Positions 29,928 through 40,589 of a stretch of 64,000 nt of DNA are shown one piece after another. The notes under the pieces are model-generated. The model did no database searches, had not been told where the DNA came from, and worked only from the letters and a program-made list of their open reading frames with translations. Numbering within the stretch: position 1 is the first letter of the stretch; the number at the start of each line of letters is the position of its first letter. The DNA lies in contig JAQOOI010000046.1 of assembly GCA_028554645.1 (NCBI GenBank), forward strand, positions 62,001-126,000, in the 5' to 3' direction. Position numbers and translations under genes: made by a program. The DNA is from Omphalotus guepiniiformis. Lineage: Eukaryota; Basidiomycota; Agaricomycetes; Agaricales; Omphalotaceae.

Positions 29928-32108
29928 GATTATTCTGAATTATTATATGTATGGAGATACAGCTGATGATCGTCGGGATGATTTGATTCGCCACTCTGGA
30001 CATATTCTATCCACAGGTTTTTACTATTAGAGCATGTCAATGAAAATCATCATAAAGGAATGAAGTTGCAGGTTGAGCTTAAGCCTGAGTACAGTGTTAG
30101 ACAAGATGCAATGCCGGATCGGAAAAGCTCTTGCCCGGCCCAAGCAGCTCAAGACTTGAATTGAGCAGTTCATTGGCGAATCGAAAAGGTCCAGCCAGAA
30201 CCGAATCTATAGACTCATCGGTGCTGCACTAGGACTGAGGGTTCAAAACCCATTTGATGTACCGGCGGACAAGTTGAAAGAAGCGAAATCACCACCGTCA
30301 GTGACACAAGAAAACTGTTTACGAACACTTTCAATTTGATAATCGTCGTAAAGATATATTAGCAGTGACGTAGAACTAGTAAGTAACCAACTTACCATAC
30401 ACCAAAGCTTTACTAACCTCCCGCTAATACCATTGCCAACATGACTTGTTCGGCTGAGAATCGCACGCGGTGTATGTACCGCATCGCAGGAGAACGGAGA
30501 CTTCGAGTGTCGAGTATAGAACATACTCATGGTTTGGGGAAGAAATGTTTTGTTCGGGTCGAGTAATCAATAGAAACAGAATAAGTTCCAGTGGTATGAT
30601 TCATCCACCAGCGGTGCGGTGACTGCGCCCCTGACAATAATACAGTACGCCGGTGTAAGAAAGCTCCTACGTCCTTTCAAGGAAATACTACGTGTCAGAC
30701 AACTTCGACGGAGTGAAAGGTGAAAAGCCGAGGGGAAAGGAAAGCGGGAGGAAAAGCGGGAGGTTCTGCCATGTTCCAATCAACAATCAGGACTCCAAAA
30801 ATGTCTTAGAGTGAGCGTGGTACTATGCATGTGTGCAGGCGGGATGCCGTGCGTTGAATACAGTGGTATAGGTTCAAGAGTTTCCGCGACCAGGTGAGTA
30901 ATAGAGCCCTTTAACGAAGTTAGTGTGATATGGATCTGACGTTGCTGCGTACGCACCCGTCCCTCAAGATCCTACTGGAGGCGCCGGGTTCTTCAAAGGG
31001 CCCAATTTCCAGTTCGAAGTCCAAACTCCTTGCTTCCTTGAACACCGGAGCACCAAAGTCGGCAACTAAAGATGGCCGCTATATGTCTACGAGCTACATA
31101 GTACGCCGCGAGGCTTGAAGTATGCACGCTAGCGATAGAAGGACTATGTTACTATGTCAATTGAATCGACAACGAAGAGGAACGCACCAAACGTGCATAA
31201 GCTCGAACCCAATTCCAGCGTTGTCAATGCTTCTCCCTTTCCTTGAAGGCCGGAGATGATACCAGCGGCAACTTGAACTGTGGCATCTATTGCTAGATTG
31301 TCCATTTCGCCAGCTTTTCGTACCGGCTATGGCGGGGTTCTTCAACTGAAGAAGTTACCGAATCGGAGGAAGAAAGGCCTGCGAAGAAATGATACTAAGT
31401 ACATAGTGATACCGTAAACAATTCAGGAGTTCTACTTTCTTGATCTTGAGTCCGGTGAGCTCGCTGTATTTCCCAATGTCGTGCCACAAGCCTAGTGAAT
31501 TACTGACACTAAGTAGTGATATACGAAGCACTGCAAGGTCTATCATGGGGCATTTCACTCACGCAGCGAGAACCACGGGGCTTGTAAGAAGTTCGCTGAG
31601 GCCAGGAACGAATCAACGACTGACCCGACATGTATCGCCGACCAAACAAAACATGTGGTCACTGAAAGATAACGAATCTGTATGCAGGACCTCGGAGAAT
31701 ATAGACCAAGGCAATTACCATAGATGCAAGGACTCTAGACCAGCAAGAATGATAGTGAGCATCTTCCACGAGTGAATTCAGATAGGATACGAACCACTTA
31801 CAGGCGCCAGAACCTTCAATGCTTTGAACAGTGGGAGTTTTTTCCGTCCTGGTGGTCGACACCTGTCGACACGCGGCCTCGCGGCAGGCGTTTGCCGAAC
31901 CAGCAAGCGCCGATTATTTTGACGCCTACAAATCCAAAGCGCTCTCCAATCGTTTCGGTTTCTCGTGAGGACTCGCACGTGTTTAGCCCGAAGCATCGCC
32001 CCGGCAGGCAACCATAGATTAAGAAGCTAGGCGACGTGTATGTGCGCCGTAATGGCTATTAAGAAGGAAGGGGTGTTGATGCAATTGAAAGTGGAAGCAT
32101 AGACATCG
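29928..32108. other. Region without a recognisable gene between copia and the DIRS-like element
   Basis: About 2.2 kb similar in character to 1-4430, from which it was separated by the copia insertion. The frames are short and motif-free. The right part next to 32109 may hold the 3' terminal repeats of the DIRS-like element, but I could not see a split direct repeat by eye. Confidence 0.4.
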
Positions 32109-33117
32109 CTAAGCGGTTGTTGGGACGTCTCGGAAGAGGAAGGATTGCAATAAAACGGGGTTCTTTCTGATGTAAAATTTGAAAGCTTCGGACGACCACC
32201 TTCCGAGGCCTTGAATTATGTGTGGCAAAATTCCTAACTCAGCTAGTGCAGTCGCACCACCAGCGCGCATGGACTGACCAGCTATATCTGAGTTCGGGAA
32301 AAATTTACGGAGCCTTGACATGAACCAAGAACGGGTTGGTGTGACGCCCGAAGAAGTGATCCATAGGTTAGGATGCATTGGGAATGATTTATCGCGCGAG
32401 CGTAGATATGCGACGAAAGGTGCATATGGGTCAATGATTTCTGGAAAAGCGGGATGTTGTCGAATAATGGGACGGTTTCCCTCGAACAAAGGATCAGCTT
32501 TGTGTGAGGGTAGTTGGAAGCTAAAAGCGTGATCAAGCCAGCGCACAGATGATCGAGTAGTGATTTTCCGTGTATTTCGAAGTTTTTTTGCTGTCTGGCA
32601 TACTAAGTTCAGCGAGGCGGAGCAAGCCATGAAATCCTGTAAGGATCATAGCCCGAAAGAGCATGTCGTTGTGTACAGTTGAACCTCGCAGTTTAGTAAC
32701 CACTACCGATAAGTCGTTGACACTTAGCGGCAGTTTACGTTTGACTGGGTTGCTATACAAACACTTGCATCCTTTGAGAGTTCGGGAAACAAGAAGTTGT
32801 TTGCGAAGGGCTCGAATGTTAGGGAAATGAGGCTCGAGTTGGTTACAGATACCAGACAAATAAGAGTCGACTGTACGTGGTTCGACGTGTCGCGACATGT
32901 AGACGGTGAAGAAGCTAAGGGTGTCTTCGGTGGGTTCAATGGGGAAACGATGTAAATTGCAAAATGTGATGTAAGAGTTTAGCGCAGAAGTATAGGTTGA
33001 CCTAGTAGATGAGTCAATCGCCATTCCCAACGCTACTGCACGTTCGTGTACCAAACGTTGCATGGTCCAAGCTTCCCTGCGAGGTTGCCTAGACCCGGAA
33101 GATACTGTGAAACTCAT
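32109..33117 (-). pseudogene. Tyrosine recombinase of the DIRS/Ngaro-type element, frameshifted
   Basis: The N-terminal frame (33117-32533) begins MSFTVSSGSRQ, with a SAM-like core-binding region (STRSTYTSALNSYITFC, HVEPRTVDSYLSGI), and reaches AMILTGFHGLLRLAEL, the first catalytic Arg region. Near 32587 the frame changes at a run of seven A (minus strand). The rest, in the frame ending at 32109, carries LRNTRKITTRSSVRW, the second catalytic box MRAGGATALAELG and GRWSSEAFKFYIRKNP. Families of this type need R...H..R...Y; the RAGGAT and YIR boxes fit. A 1-nt indel in the A7 run is the simplest explanation; slippage at the run is possible. The ATG overlaps the pol stop (ATGA, 33114-33117), so the recombinase may be translated by reinitiation after pol. 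Confidence 0.85.
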
Positions 33118-34970
33118 TTTTTCACTGCCCCCAGCGCGTCTCGAGGGGGTTGAAACTCAGTAATTGAGAGCAATGGTTGGAGGGAGTGGGCGAGTTGAAG
33201 TTTAGACCACGAAAGCGCATCTGCAACTTGGTTATCCTCTCCTGGGATATGAAGAACTCGGAGGTCAACCTGATGATGTAGGAGGAGATCCACAGTGAAC
33301 TTTAAGAGCGCGTTGTAAGCAGGAGCTGCCCTTAGTGAGCTGAACATGTCTACTGAATTCATGCTGTCTGAGAACACCATGATTTTCGCGATGGTGGACT
33401 GCATATTGGTGGTCAAGACATGATGAATGGCGGAGACGATGCATAGTGCTTCGAAGAAGAATATATTGTCTACCGGCGAGTTCGAAGGGGTTGGGGCTAC
33501 GGAACCCAGCTGTCGCTCGGGAATCCAGAACCCCATTCCTTCCAAACACGCGTCGCAATAGATCACAAGATCTGCATCTTCGACTTCCCACACCATCGAG
33601 TTGAAAAAGAATATTCCCGCTGAGCTCTCCAAATGTTTGGCTAGCCACTCTAGATTGTCTTTTACTCCTTTGCTAATTGCTATCTCAGTGAAGGGCTTTG
33701 ACTTGCCTCTCATCTTTTCGTAGACATGACAGAGTCCGGGTTTTAGAAGAGGGTGTACGTTGAAAGACCAGTTAGACCATCCCGCTAGCTGTTGGAAGCC
33801 GTTAAGGGTACGTCTTCTAGCTTTAATGAACTCCTGAATAGCGTTTACTAGTTCTGACTTAGCCTCGGGCAACATAGAGGCTGACATGGCATTCGGATCA
33901 ACGTCGAAACCAATGATGGCGAGGATAAGCCCATGAACCTGCTTTGGTTTATCATGAGGAATTCCTAACTTGTCCCACAGCAATAACAGCTTCGTCTGAC
34001 TCGACGGGTACCATTCATCATAGGGCTTGTAGAACTCGAAGTCTTCGTCGGGTTGAAATCCGTAGTCGTCATCCACGTACGTGAAGAGATTTTCAATTCT
34101 CTCAACATTCCTCGCCACCCAAGTCACTAAGGCATTGAAAGATATGAACACTCTTCCTCCACTTCTGTTTCCAAATGTGTTGTTGCGGTCGACATTCCTG
34201 GTCACCGTGAACGCTTCACCTCTTTCTATCTCCTCTCGAAGTGGCTGATTCGTGGTTACAATCTGCTTTATCTGCCATAGAGGATGCATTGGGCACAAAC
34301 GATAGGCACTGGCGATGTCTGATTTGTACATGCGGAGCTTCACCTCGTTTCTGTGACGACACCGATAGGCCAGCAACGCTGCACCTAATAGCTGTATCAT
34401 GTCGAGAGGAGCTCCTTTGATGTCATCATGCAAAATCATCGTATTGGGTGCGTATTCTCCTGAACTTTGATTCACCACTAACCGAAACTTGTTCGATTTT
34501 GGTATAGGCACGGCGTGGATGGGCGAACTGTACATCCCCGGAAGCAAGTCTGGTCCAAACAATGGTGAGAAAAAACCTTTGGCCATTTCTATGTCTCGCT
34601 GTTCGTGCAGGAAACGACGCTCGTCGGATGACCTTGGAGGCATCCATGAATTGTCCCAAGTAATTGGGTACCCTTGGAGATGCCTTGTTGATGCCCATGG
34701 CTAGAAACCTTCCCTGAAACCTTCGCACACGGATTCGACAAACAATTGGTTTGGATGGTGTTTACAGAGTTCCCGAAGGACATCAGCTTTGACTGGCGTG
34801 ACAATTTTGAACAGTTCGGGGTGGTTGCCGATAGTCTGAACAGCCTCCTTATTGCGGAACTCCTCACTACTCGGACACGGCAACCTCTCTTCCTTCTCCG
34901 TCCACCTCACCGTCCTACTAAAACACTCTTCTCCCTCCCTCCATCCATACCCTCTCCTGTATCTCGGCAA
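33114..34970 (-). pseudogene. RT-RNase H (pol) of the DIRS/Ngaro-type element, with an in-frame TAG
   Basis: The frame from about 34970 reads through LFKIVTPVKADVLREL and VCEGFREGF, hits TAG at 34703-34701 and continues in the same frame as PWASTRHLQGYPITWDNS, where related elements carry a Trp (GF-W-PW expected; TGG to TAG). The long part (34643-33114) has RT boxes VVNQSSGEYAPN, YKSDIASAYRLCPMHP and YVDDD, then RNase H residues YCDACLEGMGF, FFEAL, VFSDSMNS and GEDNQVADALS. These copy the RNA and remove the template in DIRS elements. All catalytic Asp/Glu residues seem present, so the TAG is the main defect. The stop overlaps the recombinase start. Confidence 0.85.
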
Positions 34971-34983
34971 CTTTATCCCCCCC

Positions 34984-36294
34984 TCACTTCTTGCTTTCGG
35001 TCTTACAGTTGATCAAGACATGTCCGGATTGCAGGCAGCTGGCGCAGACATGAGGATATTTACATTTCCCTCCCAGTTTGCATAATCCAGCATTCCATTT
35101 TTGACAAGGGTCTCCCTCCCTAACCTTTCTCGCTTTCTTCGAGCCGCCGGCATCTCCATCGTAGACTCCAATCCCATAGGCGTCAATGTGAGCCGTTTTG
35201 AGGTGGATGATGCTATTAATGTCTTCGAGGGATAAGTCACGTCGACTACCGATATATTTGCGAGCGGCTTTGTCGTAGGAAATGACTCGGCCATGGATGG
35301 TGGGACTGACCGCCGAGAAGAGCGAGGTGATATGTTCGTACCACACTTCGAGCTCTTCCCCGCGATGTGGGAATGCGAAGAGCATTGCCTTACAATAGAT
35401 CCCGAATGCGTTAATCCAATCTCCTTGGGTTTTGACGCTCTTAATGATGTCTGGTTCCCCTGAGACTCACAACTCAAGTCTGTCTCCAAGCTTTTCGACG
35501 CGATCTTTACTGATGACTGCGGAATGTAGACTCCCGAGGATGGCATCGAAGTTTGCAGCTCGCCCTTCGAGAAGTGGTTCCCATTCGGAGTCGGGGTAGC
35601 TAGGACAGGTGAGAGCCGAGATGACCCTTTGTTTACTGAACTTAATGTTTTGCATATAGTTCTGGACAAGCTCAAACGTTCTTTGTTTGTGTGGAGAGAG
35701 TGTTGCGGATTGTATGACATCTTCCGCAAGCCAGGGAAACAACCCTTCATCAACTTTGTGCCACTTAGTCTCTGGCTCAGACTCCTCGGGGGAAGACGAC
35801 CTGGATCTAACACGACGGGGTCGTGTGGTTTCCATGGCTGGTCGGTCAACCTGTCTATCAACGGCAATGGCATTTCCATGGTCGGGCTCCTCGTGGGGGG
35901 TGATGTCATCTTCATCCGTTTGATGAGGCTGAGCTCCTCCAGCTTGCTCCCCATGCTTCGCCGCCTCTTTCCTCGCGACGTCAATGTTTTCGACATGCTC
36001 CATGTAGGCTTCAATGATCCCTGCGCACTCGTTGTTGCCTCCCACATGCAATTTGAGCATGATGGTGGTAATGTCTCGCATAACTGCTGGCTTACTGAGC
36101 TGTCCCTGTCTGAAGGATTCGACGACAGCCTCGACCCGAGTGACGGCGTCGTGGTCGAAGTCCAATCCCTCGGGTTGGAACTCAGGCACATTAGGAGGCT
36201 GCCCAGAGGTTGGATGGTTGTCAAAGGATCCGTTATCCGTTGCTCCAGACTGAGTTTGGGAGGCTCCTGGCGTTTGGGATGGCTCATTGGACAT
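34984..36294 (-). pseudogene. Gag-like protein of the DIRS/Ngaro-type element, with an in-frame TGA
   Basis: Start at 36294 (MSNEPSQTPG). The N-terminal half is Ser/Pro/Glu-rich with a basic patch (TTRPRRVRSRSSSP), then AEDVIQSATLSPHKQRTFELVQNYMQN. The frame meets TGA at 35469-35467 and continues in register as VSGEPDIIKSVKTQGDWINAFGIYCKAMLFAFP, ending with the metal-binding stretch CQKWNAGLCKLGGKCKY.HVCASCLQSGHVLINC typical of DIRS Gag C-termini. 436 codons if the TGA is ignored. The frame continuity and the C-terminal zinc motif show that the two parts are one gene. CGA to TGA by deamination of a methylated CpG would explain the stop. A longer frame on the same strand (36317-35013) and one on the plus strand (35629-36303) are shadows. 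Confidence 0.8.
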
Positions 36295-36369
36295 ACTAAA
36301 TGAGATTTTACAATCAATGGAATTTTTCAATTCAGTAGTAATGACTTTGTACACCTTCATACGATACAA

Positions 36370-37714
36370 ATGAGTCCAATGAGTAGTTCATCATGAATAC
36401 AACGTACCTGCAGATGCACGAGTGAAGACACGAGTGAGACTACTGTCTTACTGTTTGTCTGCCTATCTACATGAAATGAAACGTGAAATTGTCCGCAATG
36501 TCCAAGACTAAAAGTCCAAGATGTTGCACAGCCGTATTGCCATGACTTCGCGGGCATACGATGCCTTTTTCGTGGCACACGGTGCACACGACGCAGCACA
36601 TGGTGCCATTTTTACGCGGCATGTAATACCCACGTACGTGACCCACGATAGGGTCTAACACCTGACACGGTCAGGCGTTGTAAGGATTTTGGCTAATAGT
36701 GCTCACCTCACGATTGAACTAGCGTAAATATTCTTTAAACTCGATGAATCAACTTCCATGGCAGCAACCTGAATAGAGAGGTCCAAGGCGCGCGCATATA
36801 TCCTTATATTCAGCAAGGTGTGCGTACCCTAAAACTTTCTGATTCAATTGAAATAGGCTCGGTGTGTTCTAGCATTTGGAATGGATATGTATGTATTCCG
36901 CCGCCCTGACGGATGGGATATGTTGAAGAATCTAACAATCCGAAAGGTCAGTGTAAAGTATCTTGTGCAATGTGATCCGCTGAATTGACCGAGATCCTAA
37001 CGCCCTGTCAACACTGAGCGTCTTGATATGAAGTGAGTAGTTTACCATCCAGGGGAGTGAACACTTTTGTAGCTTTTACATCCTCACTCCCTTGCCCCCT
37101 TCACTCTGACTCACTGCCAATTATACCTTAGGAGAATTGATCATTGGGCGTAACGGTTGATGCGTGTATAAATATGGTGTAGGGCTCACCACTCACGGAG
37201 CGATGCTACTTCACGTCACGCAAAGGTTCGATCGGGAGTCAGATTTTGGAAGTTCAGAGTGTCAGAGTTGTGACAATAATGAAGAGGAGCAAAGAGTTAC
37301 ACATATGCCGTCGAAGATTCACCCTCAACAAGTTTTCAACCAGCTACGCCTGGGATCGCGCTTCAAAGAGACAATACGTAGACAAACTTTGACTGGTGAC
37401 TGCCTACGGCCAAGCAGTAGGGTGTGTTTCCTCCTCCTTGAGGGTCAGTTTCCTTGCAGGACCCGCAATCTTGGCTGCCAAAAGTAATCCTTGATCACTT
37501 ACTTCCCTCAAAAGTCCCTGTGTTTTATTCTCCCGTTGCTTGGTCTCTCAATACAATCTGAATAACAAACATTCAAATTGTCAGTCTTTGTAGCTGTAAT
37601 CAACCAGCGAACGTAGTGGTAATGGTACACACCAATAAAATCATGATTGAAGCAAGAGCGGTTTCTGTTGCTAATCATTTTAAGCCAAAAAAGAGGAACA
37701 ATTGTTATCTAATA
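36370..37714. other. Intergenic region right of the DIRS-like element
   Basis: No gene supported. Its left part probably holds the 5' terminal repeat of the DIRS-like element. The short frames have no motifs. Confidence 0.4.
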
Positions 37715-37796
37715 GCCCACCGCGAGGGTCGAACTCGCAGCCTTCAGATTAACCCGCGTAAGAGTCTGACGCTCTATCCGATTGAGCTAGGCGGGC
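37715..37796 (-). tRNA. tRNA-Lys (anticodon CTT) with a 9-nt intron
   Basis: On the minus strand the acceptor stem GCCCGCC pairs with GGTGGGC. The D arm contains AGCTCAATCGG and the T arm GAGTTCGACCCTC (B box GGTTCGA-like). The anticodon stem CAGA/TCTG encloses loop CTCTTAA, giving anticodon CTT at 37762-37760. After the base 3' of the anticodon there is an extra 9-nt CGCGGGTTA (37758-37750), the standard intron position. 82 nt gene, 73 nt mature before CCA. Internal A and B boxes serve as the Pol III promoter. Confidence 0.93.
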
Positions 37797-38302
37797 AACA
37801 AATTTGCGTCGTGCAGTAAAGAACATATTAGTTGTATGATTAAGTGTACAGGTGAATGTGGCAAAGACTAGTAGCATAATTTATTATTAAAGAGCCAGTC
37901 GTTAATTGGACTCGGGATACTTCAGGAATATTAATCTGGTCGGTCGGGACGTGTACGGTGTATGTAAATCTTGGGCTGGGAGTATTTTCTTAGAGTCATG
38001 AGCTCTGCATGAACAGGTCATGAGGATCCGCTGGCCGGGGTTCCGTCCGTACGTTCATCGTTGACATTAACGAACTCGCTTCCAGTTCACGACGCTCGCA
38101 CACTCTTTTCTCCATTCCTTTCATTCGCCACGTTCGTTAAAGTAAAAACAGGTAACTCGCTTTGTTGTTGCTATCGTGATACTTTTTACACTGACTAGTG
38201 TCTACGGTTACAGTCACATTTAGGCGGTGACTGGTTGGGAGTATCTCATCTTGTGGTTGCTCACACCGGCGACGCTCGTCGAATACGAGGAAATAAATAC
38301 AA
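37797..38302. other. Spacer upstream of the membrane-protein gene
   Basis: About 500 bp with no gene. It should hold the promoter and possibly a 5' leader exon of the gene at 38303; C/T-rich stretches at 38090-38130 resemble fungal core promoters. No TATA box that I would trust. Confidence 0.4.
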
Positions 38303-39835
38303 GTGAATATATGCGCGATGAATATGCATATACACCACTTGAATGCCCATATCAACGCTCACGCTCATTATAACGCCATTCTACCCCGCTCTGAATTTCC
38401 CTCGTCAACTTCAACGACCACCCTTCTTTCTACTCCCCTCGCCTCCGATGTCTCTCTTTCTTCGAGCTCAGGAACAACGGACCACCGCCTCCTCGTTACC
38501 GGTCTAGTCCTCGGGCTCTTTGGAGCAGTGGCGATAGCCTTTATCATTTACAAGACATTTAGGATGAAGGATAAGACTCCGTACGCTGTCGAGGCGGAAG
38601 AGGCACCGCCGAATTCGCTTATGCACGGAGGACGGGTTGTACCTATGCAAGCTTCGTTACGGGATGGAGATAGGAAGGGCAAGGTTGAGGGGGAAGGGCA
38701 ATTGGAAGACGGCGAGAGAAAGGGAGGAGGAGGAGGGCTGAAGAAGAGCAAGAGCTTCACGTTAGGTGCTATGGAGCTTGTTGGAAAGTGTAAAGGCGCT
38801 GTCGTGGATAAGAACCATATTGCGTCGAAAATTACACCTTTTGGGTCGCCTGCAGGTGATGGACCTAGGTTTGGTAAGTTTTTTCCTCTCAATTCGTTCT
38901 TTTTCGCTGTTATTTGTTATACTGACTCTACTGCTACTTGCACAGTCCACAGACCAGGGGAGAATATGCGCATCGCAACACGTCTATCGAACGGAATATG
39001 GGAATTTTCCGATCCTCAACGGGGGCCTCTCACACCTTCTACACCGCAACACCCCTCCACACCCTACTCAAACCCGTTCGAGATGCCCCCAACTACGCCC
39101 ACTTCTGCGAATCCCTTCTTAACTCGTCGGAGTGAGGATGAGAACCCTCAAAACCCTTTCGCCAACCCACCCTCTTCCTCTTCTGCTTCGACCTTCAGCT
39201 CTGCACACTCTATAGCCGCACCTGCACCGACACTCCCGCACCTCCGCCCACGTCCAATACCCGCTCGCCAGGGTACACGCGGGACGATATACACGCTCTC
39301 GTCGGCGATTGTGCCGGCTGGGATAAGAGAGCTGGATGAAGATATCAAGAGGGCGAAGCCGGTGCCGGTCTTTGAGAGTGAGGTCATGAGGAGGGGCATG
39401 AGGGGTGTAATGGGTGCAGGTGAGGAAATGTCGTCGTGGGAGGGTGGAGAAGGATTGGATGGAGAGGTGGGAGGTAATGGTGACGATGGACGAGGGGTAA
39501 GAGGGAAAAAGCAAAGGGCGGGGTCTATATCTAGTGGGATGTTGTTGGGTGTTACAGGGCCTGTGGGGCCTACGCCGAAAGGGATGGAGAGGAGCTGGTC
39601 AGGTAGCGATTTGTCGCATTCGTCGACGCGTTCGCATTCACCGTTTGATATTGAGGGTGAAGGTGACCTAGATGGTGACGGAACATTATCTATCGCACCG
39701 TCAAATACGCATACGCATACACAGGAGTCGTTCTTTGTGGGGTATGGATACGGAGGCGCAACCTATGTAGGCGGTTCGAGTTCGAGGCCCAGTTTCGAGA
39801 CGGCCTATACATCCACCACGAATGGCGCGATATGA
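38303..39835 (+). CDS. Single-pass membrane protein with a long disordered cytoplasmic tail (unknown)
   Basis: Ser/Thr-rich N-terminus (STSTTTLLSTP...SLSSSSGTT), one transmembrane segment at about residues 70-92 (LLVTGLVLGLFGAVAIAFIIYK), a basic juxtamembrane stop-transfer stretch (TFRMKDK), then about 400 residues rich in Pro, Ser, Gly and Glu. The arrangement resembles fungal SKG6/Axl2-like or Mid2-like surface sensors and similar agaricomycete proteins, but no domain proves it. A 72-nt intron (38874-38945, GTAAGT...TTGCACAG) is divisible by three and contains no stop, so the unspliced frame stays open (510 codons; 486 spliced). No clear signal peptide; the first 30 residues (His/Asn-rich) may not be the true start. 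Tail phrases such as MERSWSGSDLSHSSTRSHSPF suggest phosphorylation. Confidence 0.75.
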   Translation: MNICAMNMHIHHLNAHINAHAHYNAILPRSEFPSSTSTTTLLSTPLASDVSLSSSSGTTDHRLLVTGLVLGLFGAVAIAFIIYKTFRMKDKTPYAVEAEEAPPNSLMHGGRVVPMQASLRDGDRKGKVEGEGQLEDGERKGGGGGLKKSKSFTLGAMELVGKCKGAVVDKNHIASKITPFGSPAGDGPRFGKFFPLNSFFFAVICYTDSTATCTVHRPGENMRIATRLSNGIWEFSDPQRGPLTPSTPQHPSTPYSNPFEMPPTTPTSANPFLTRRSEDENPQNPFANPPSSSSASTFSSAHSIAAPAPTLPHLRPRPIPARQGTRGTIYTLSSAIVPAGIRELDEDIKRAKPVPVFESEVMRRGMRGVMGAGEEMSSWEGGEGLDGEVGGNGDDGRGVRGKKQRAGSISSGMLLGVTGPVGPTPKGMERSWSGSDLSHSSTRSHSPFDIEGEGDLDGDGTLSIAPSNTHTHTQESFFVGYGYGGATYVGGSSSRPSFETAYTSTTNGAI

Positions 39836-40589
39836 TATGTCTGGTCTTATCCCTGCTGACAGGGTGATGGGTGTCTCTGCGTCTGTGGATATATCAGTCT
39901 GGTAGTCGAAGGATGGCATTGTTGATGTTTTTGTATATGTCTGGGTTCAGGAAGTTAAGGGCGAGAGAAGGGGGAAAGGATAGCTGGGAGAGGAGGAGAA
40001 GTATCTATCTATTACACTTTGGGTCCTTGACAAGTCAACATAGGTTATTCAGTTTCGGATTTGCATATCAGTTTTCACTGGTTCCATTTCCGCTCAAATT
40101 TGCTATTGAACTTATCTATTTCTTTTTGTGTCCATTACTTCGTTATGTTCTATTGTTCTACTCATTGCTATGGTACTTACCCTGTCCTTATCCACATCTT
40201 CATAGTAGTACTCACACATTGCTTCATGGTAACTATACATGGATACTGTTTTGTCTTTCTTTGCTGTCAATTTTAGTCTTGGTTTGGGCTTGAGTTGTTG
40301 AAAACTGGCTTCAAGTTTACATGTTCATTCTGAATATTTGCAGAGATATGATACACTGACATTCAATGTTGTTACACTTAACCTTGGTCAGGTTCAATAG
40401 CAGAATGTATCACCAGTTCACCAGTTCATCAGTATATATCACATTCCAACAGAAAGGTCACTACAACAGTATAAAAAGCATGGATAGAAGTCAAGAGATC
40501 AAGAAACAAGAAATTGACAGTCAAAAGGTGTAAATTGTTACAGAGTAGAATTACAGAGTAGAAGATCTTTCACTTCCTAGTAAATCATC
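39836..40589. other. Convergent spacer between the membrane protein and NLR genes
   Basis: Both neighbouring genes end here. AT-rich from 40060 on; no gene supported, although short plus-strand frames with hydrophobic text occur at 39871-40293. The base composition changes from the GC-rich left gene to the AT-rich, CpG-poor NLR around 40300-40500. Confidence 0.45.

Larger units (their letters stand above)
32109..36294 (-). mobile_element. DIRS/Ngaro-type tyrosine-recombinase retroelement, degraded
   Basis: Three consecutive minus-strand genes: Gag-like with zinc-binding cysteines, RT plus RNase H, then a tyrosine recombinase. This is the layout of DIRS-superfamily elements, which integrate through the recombinase and not through an integrase. 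At least three lesions are visible: an in-frame TGA in gag, an in-frame TAG near the start of pol, and a frameshift in the recombinase. Coordinates cover the coding part only; terminal repeats were not located. Confidence 0.85.

Noticed and set aside
35629..36303. 224-codon plus-strand frame
   Set aside because: Antisense shadow of the DIRS-like gag gene.
35013..36317. 434-codon minus-strand frame
   Set aside because: Different frame over the same gag sequence; Ser/Thr-rich without motifs, while the neighbouring frame has a zinc-binding C-terminus.
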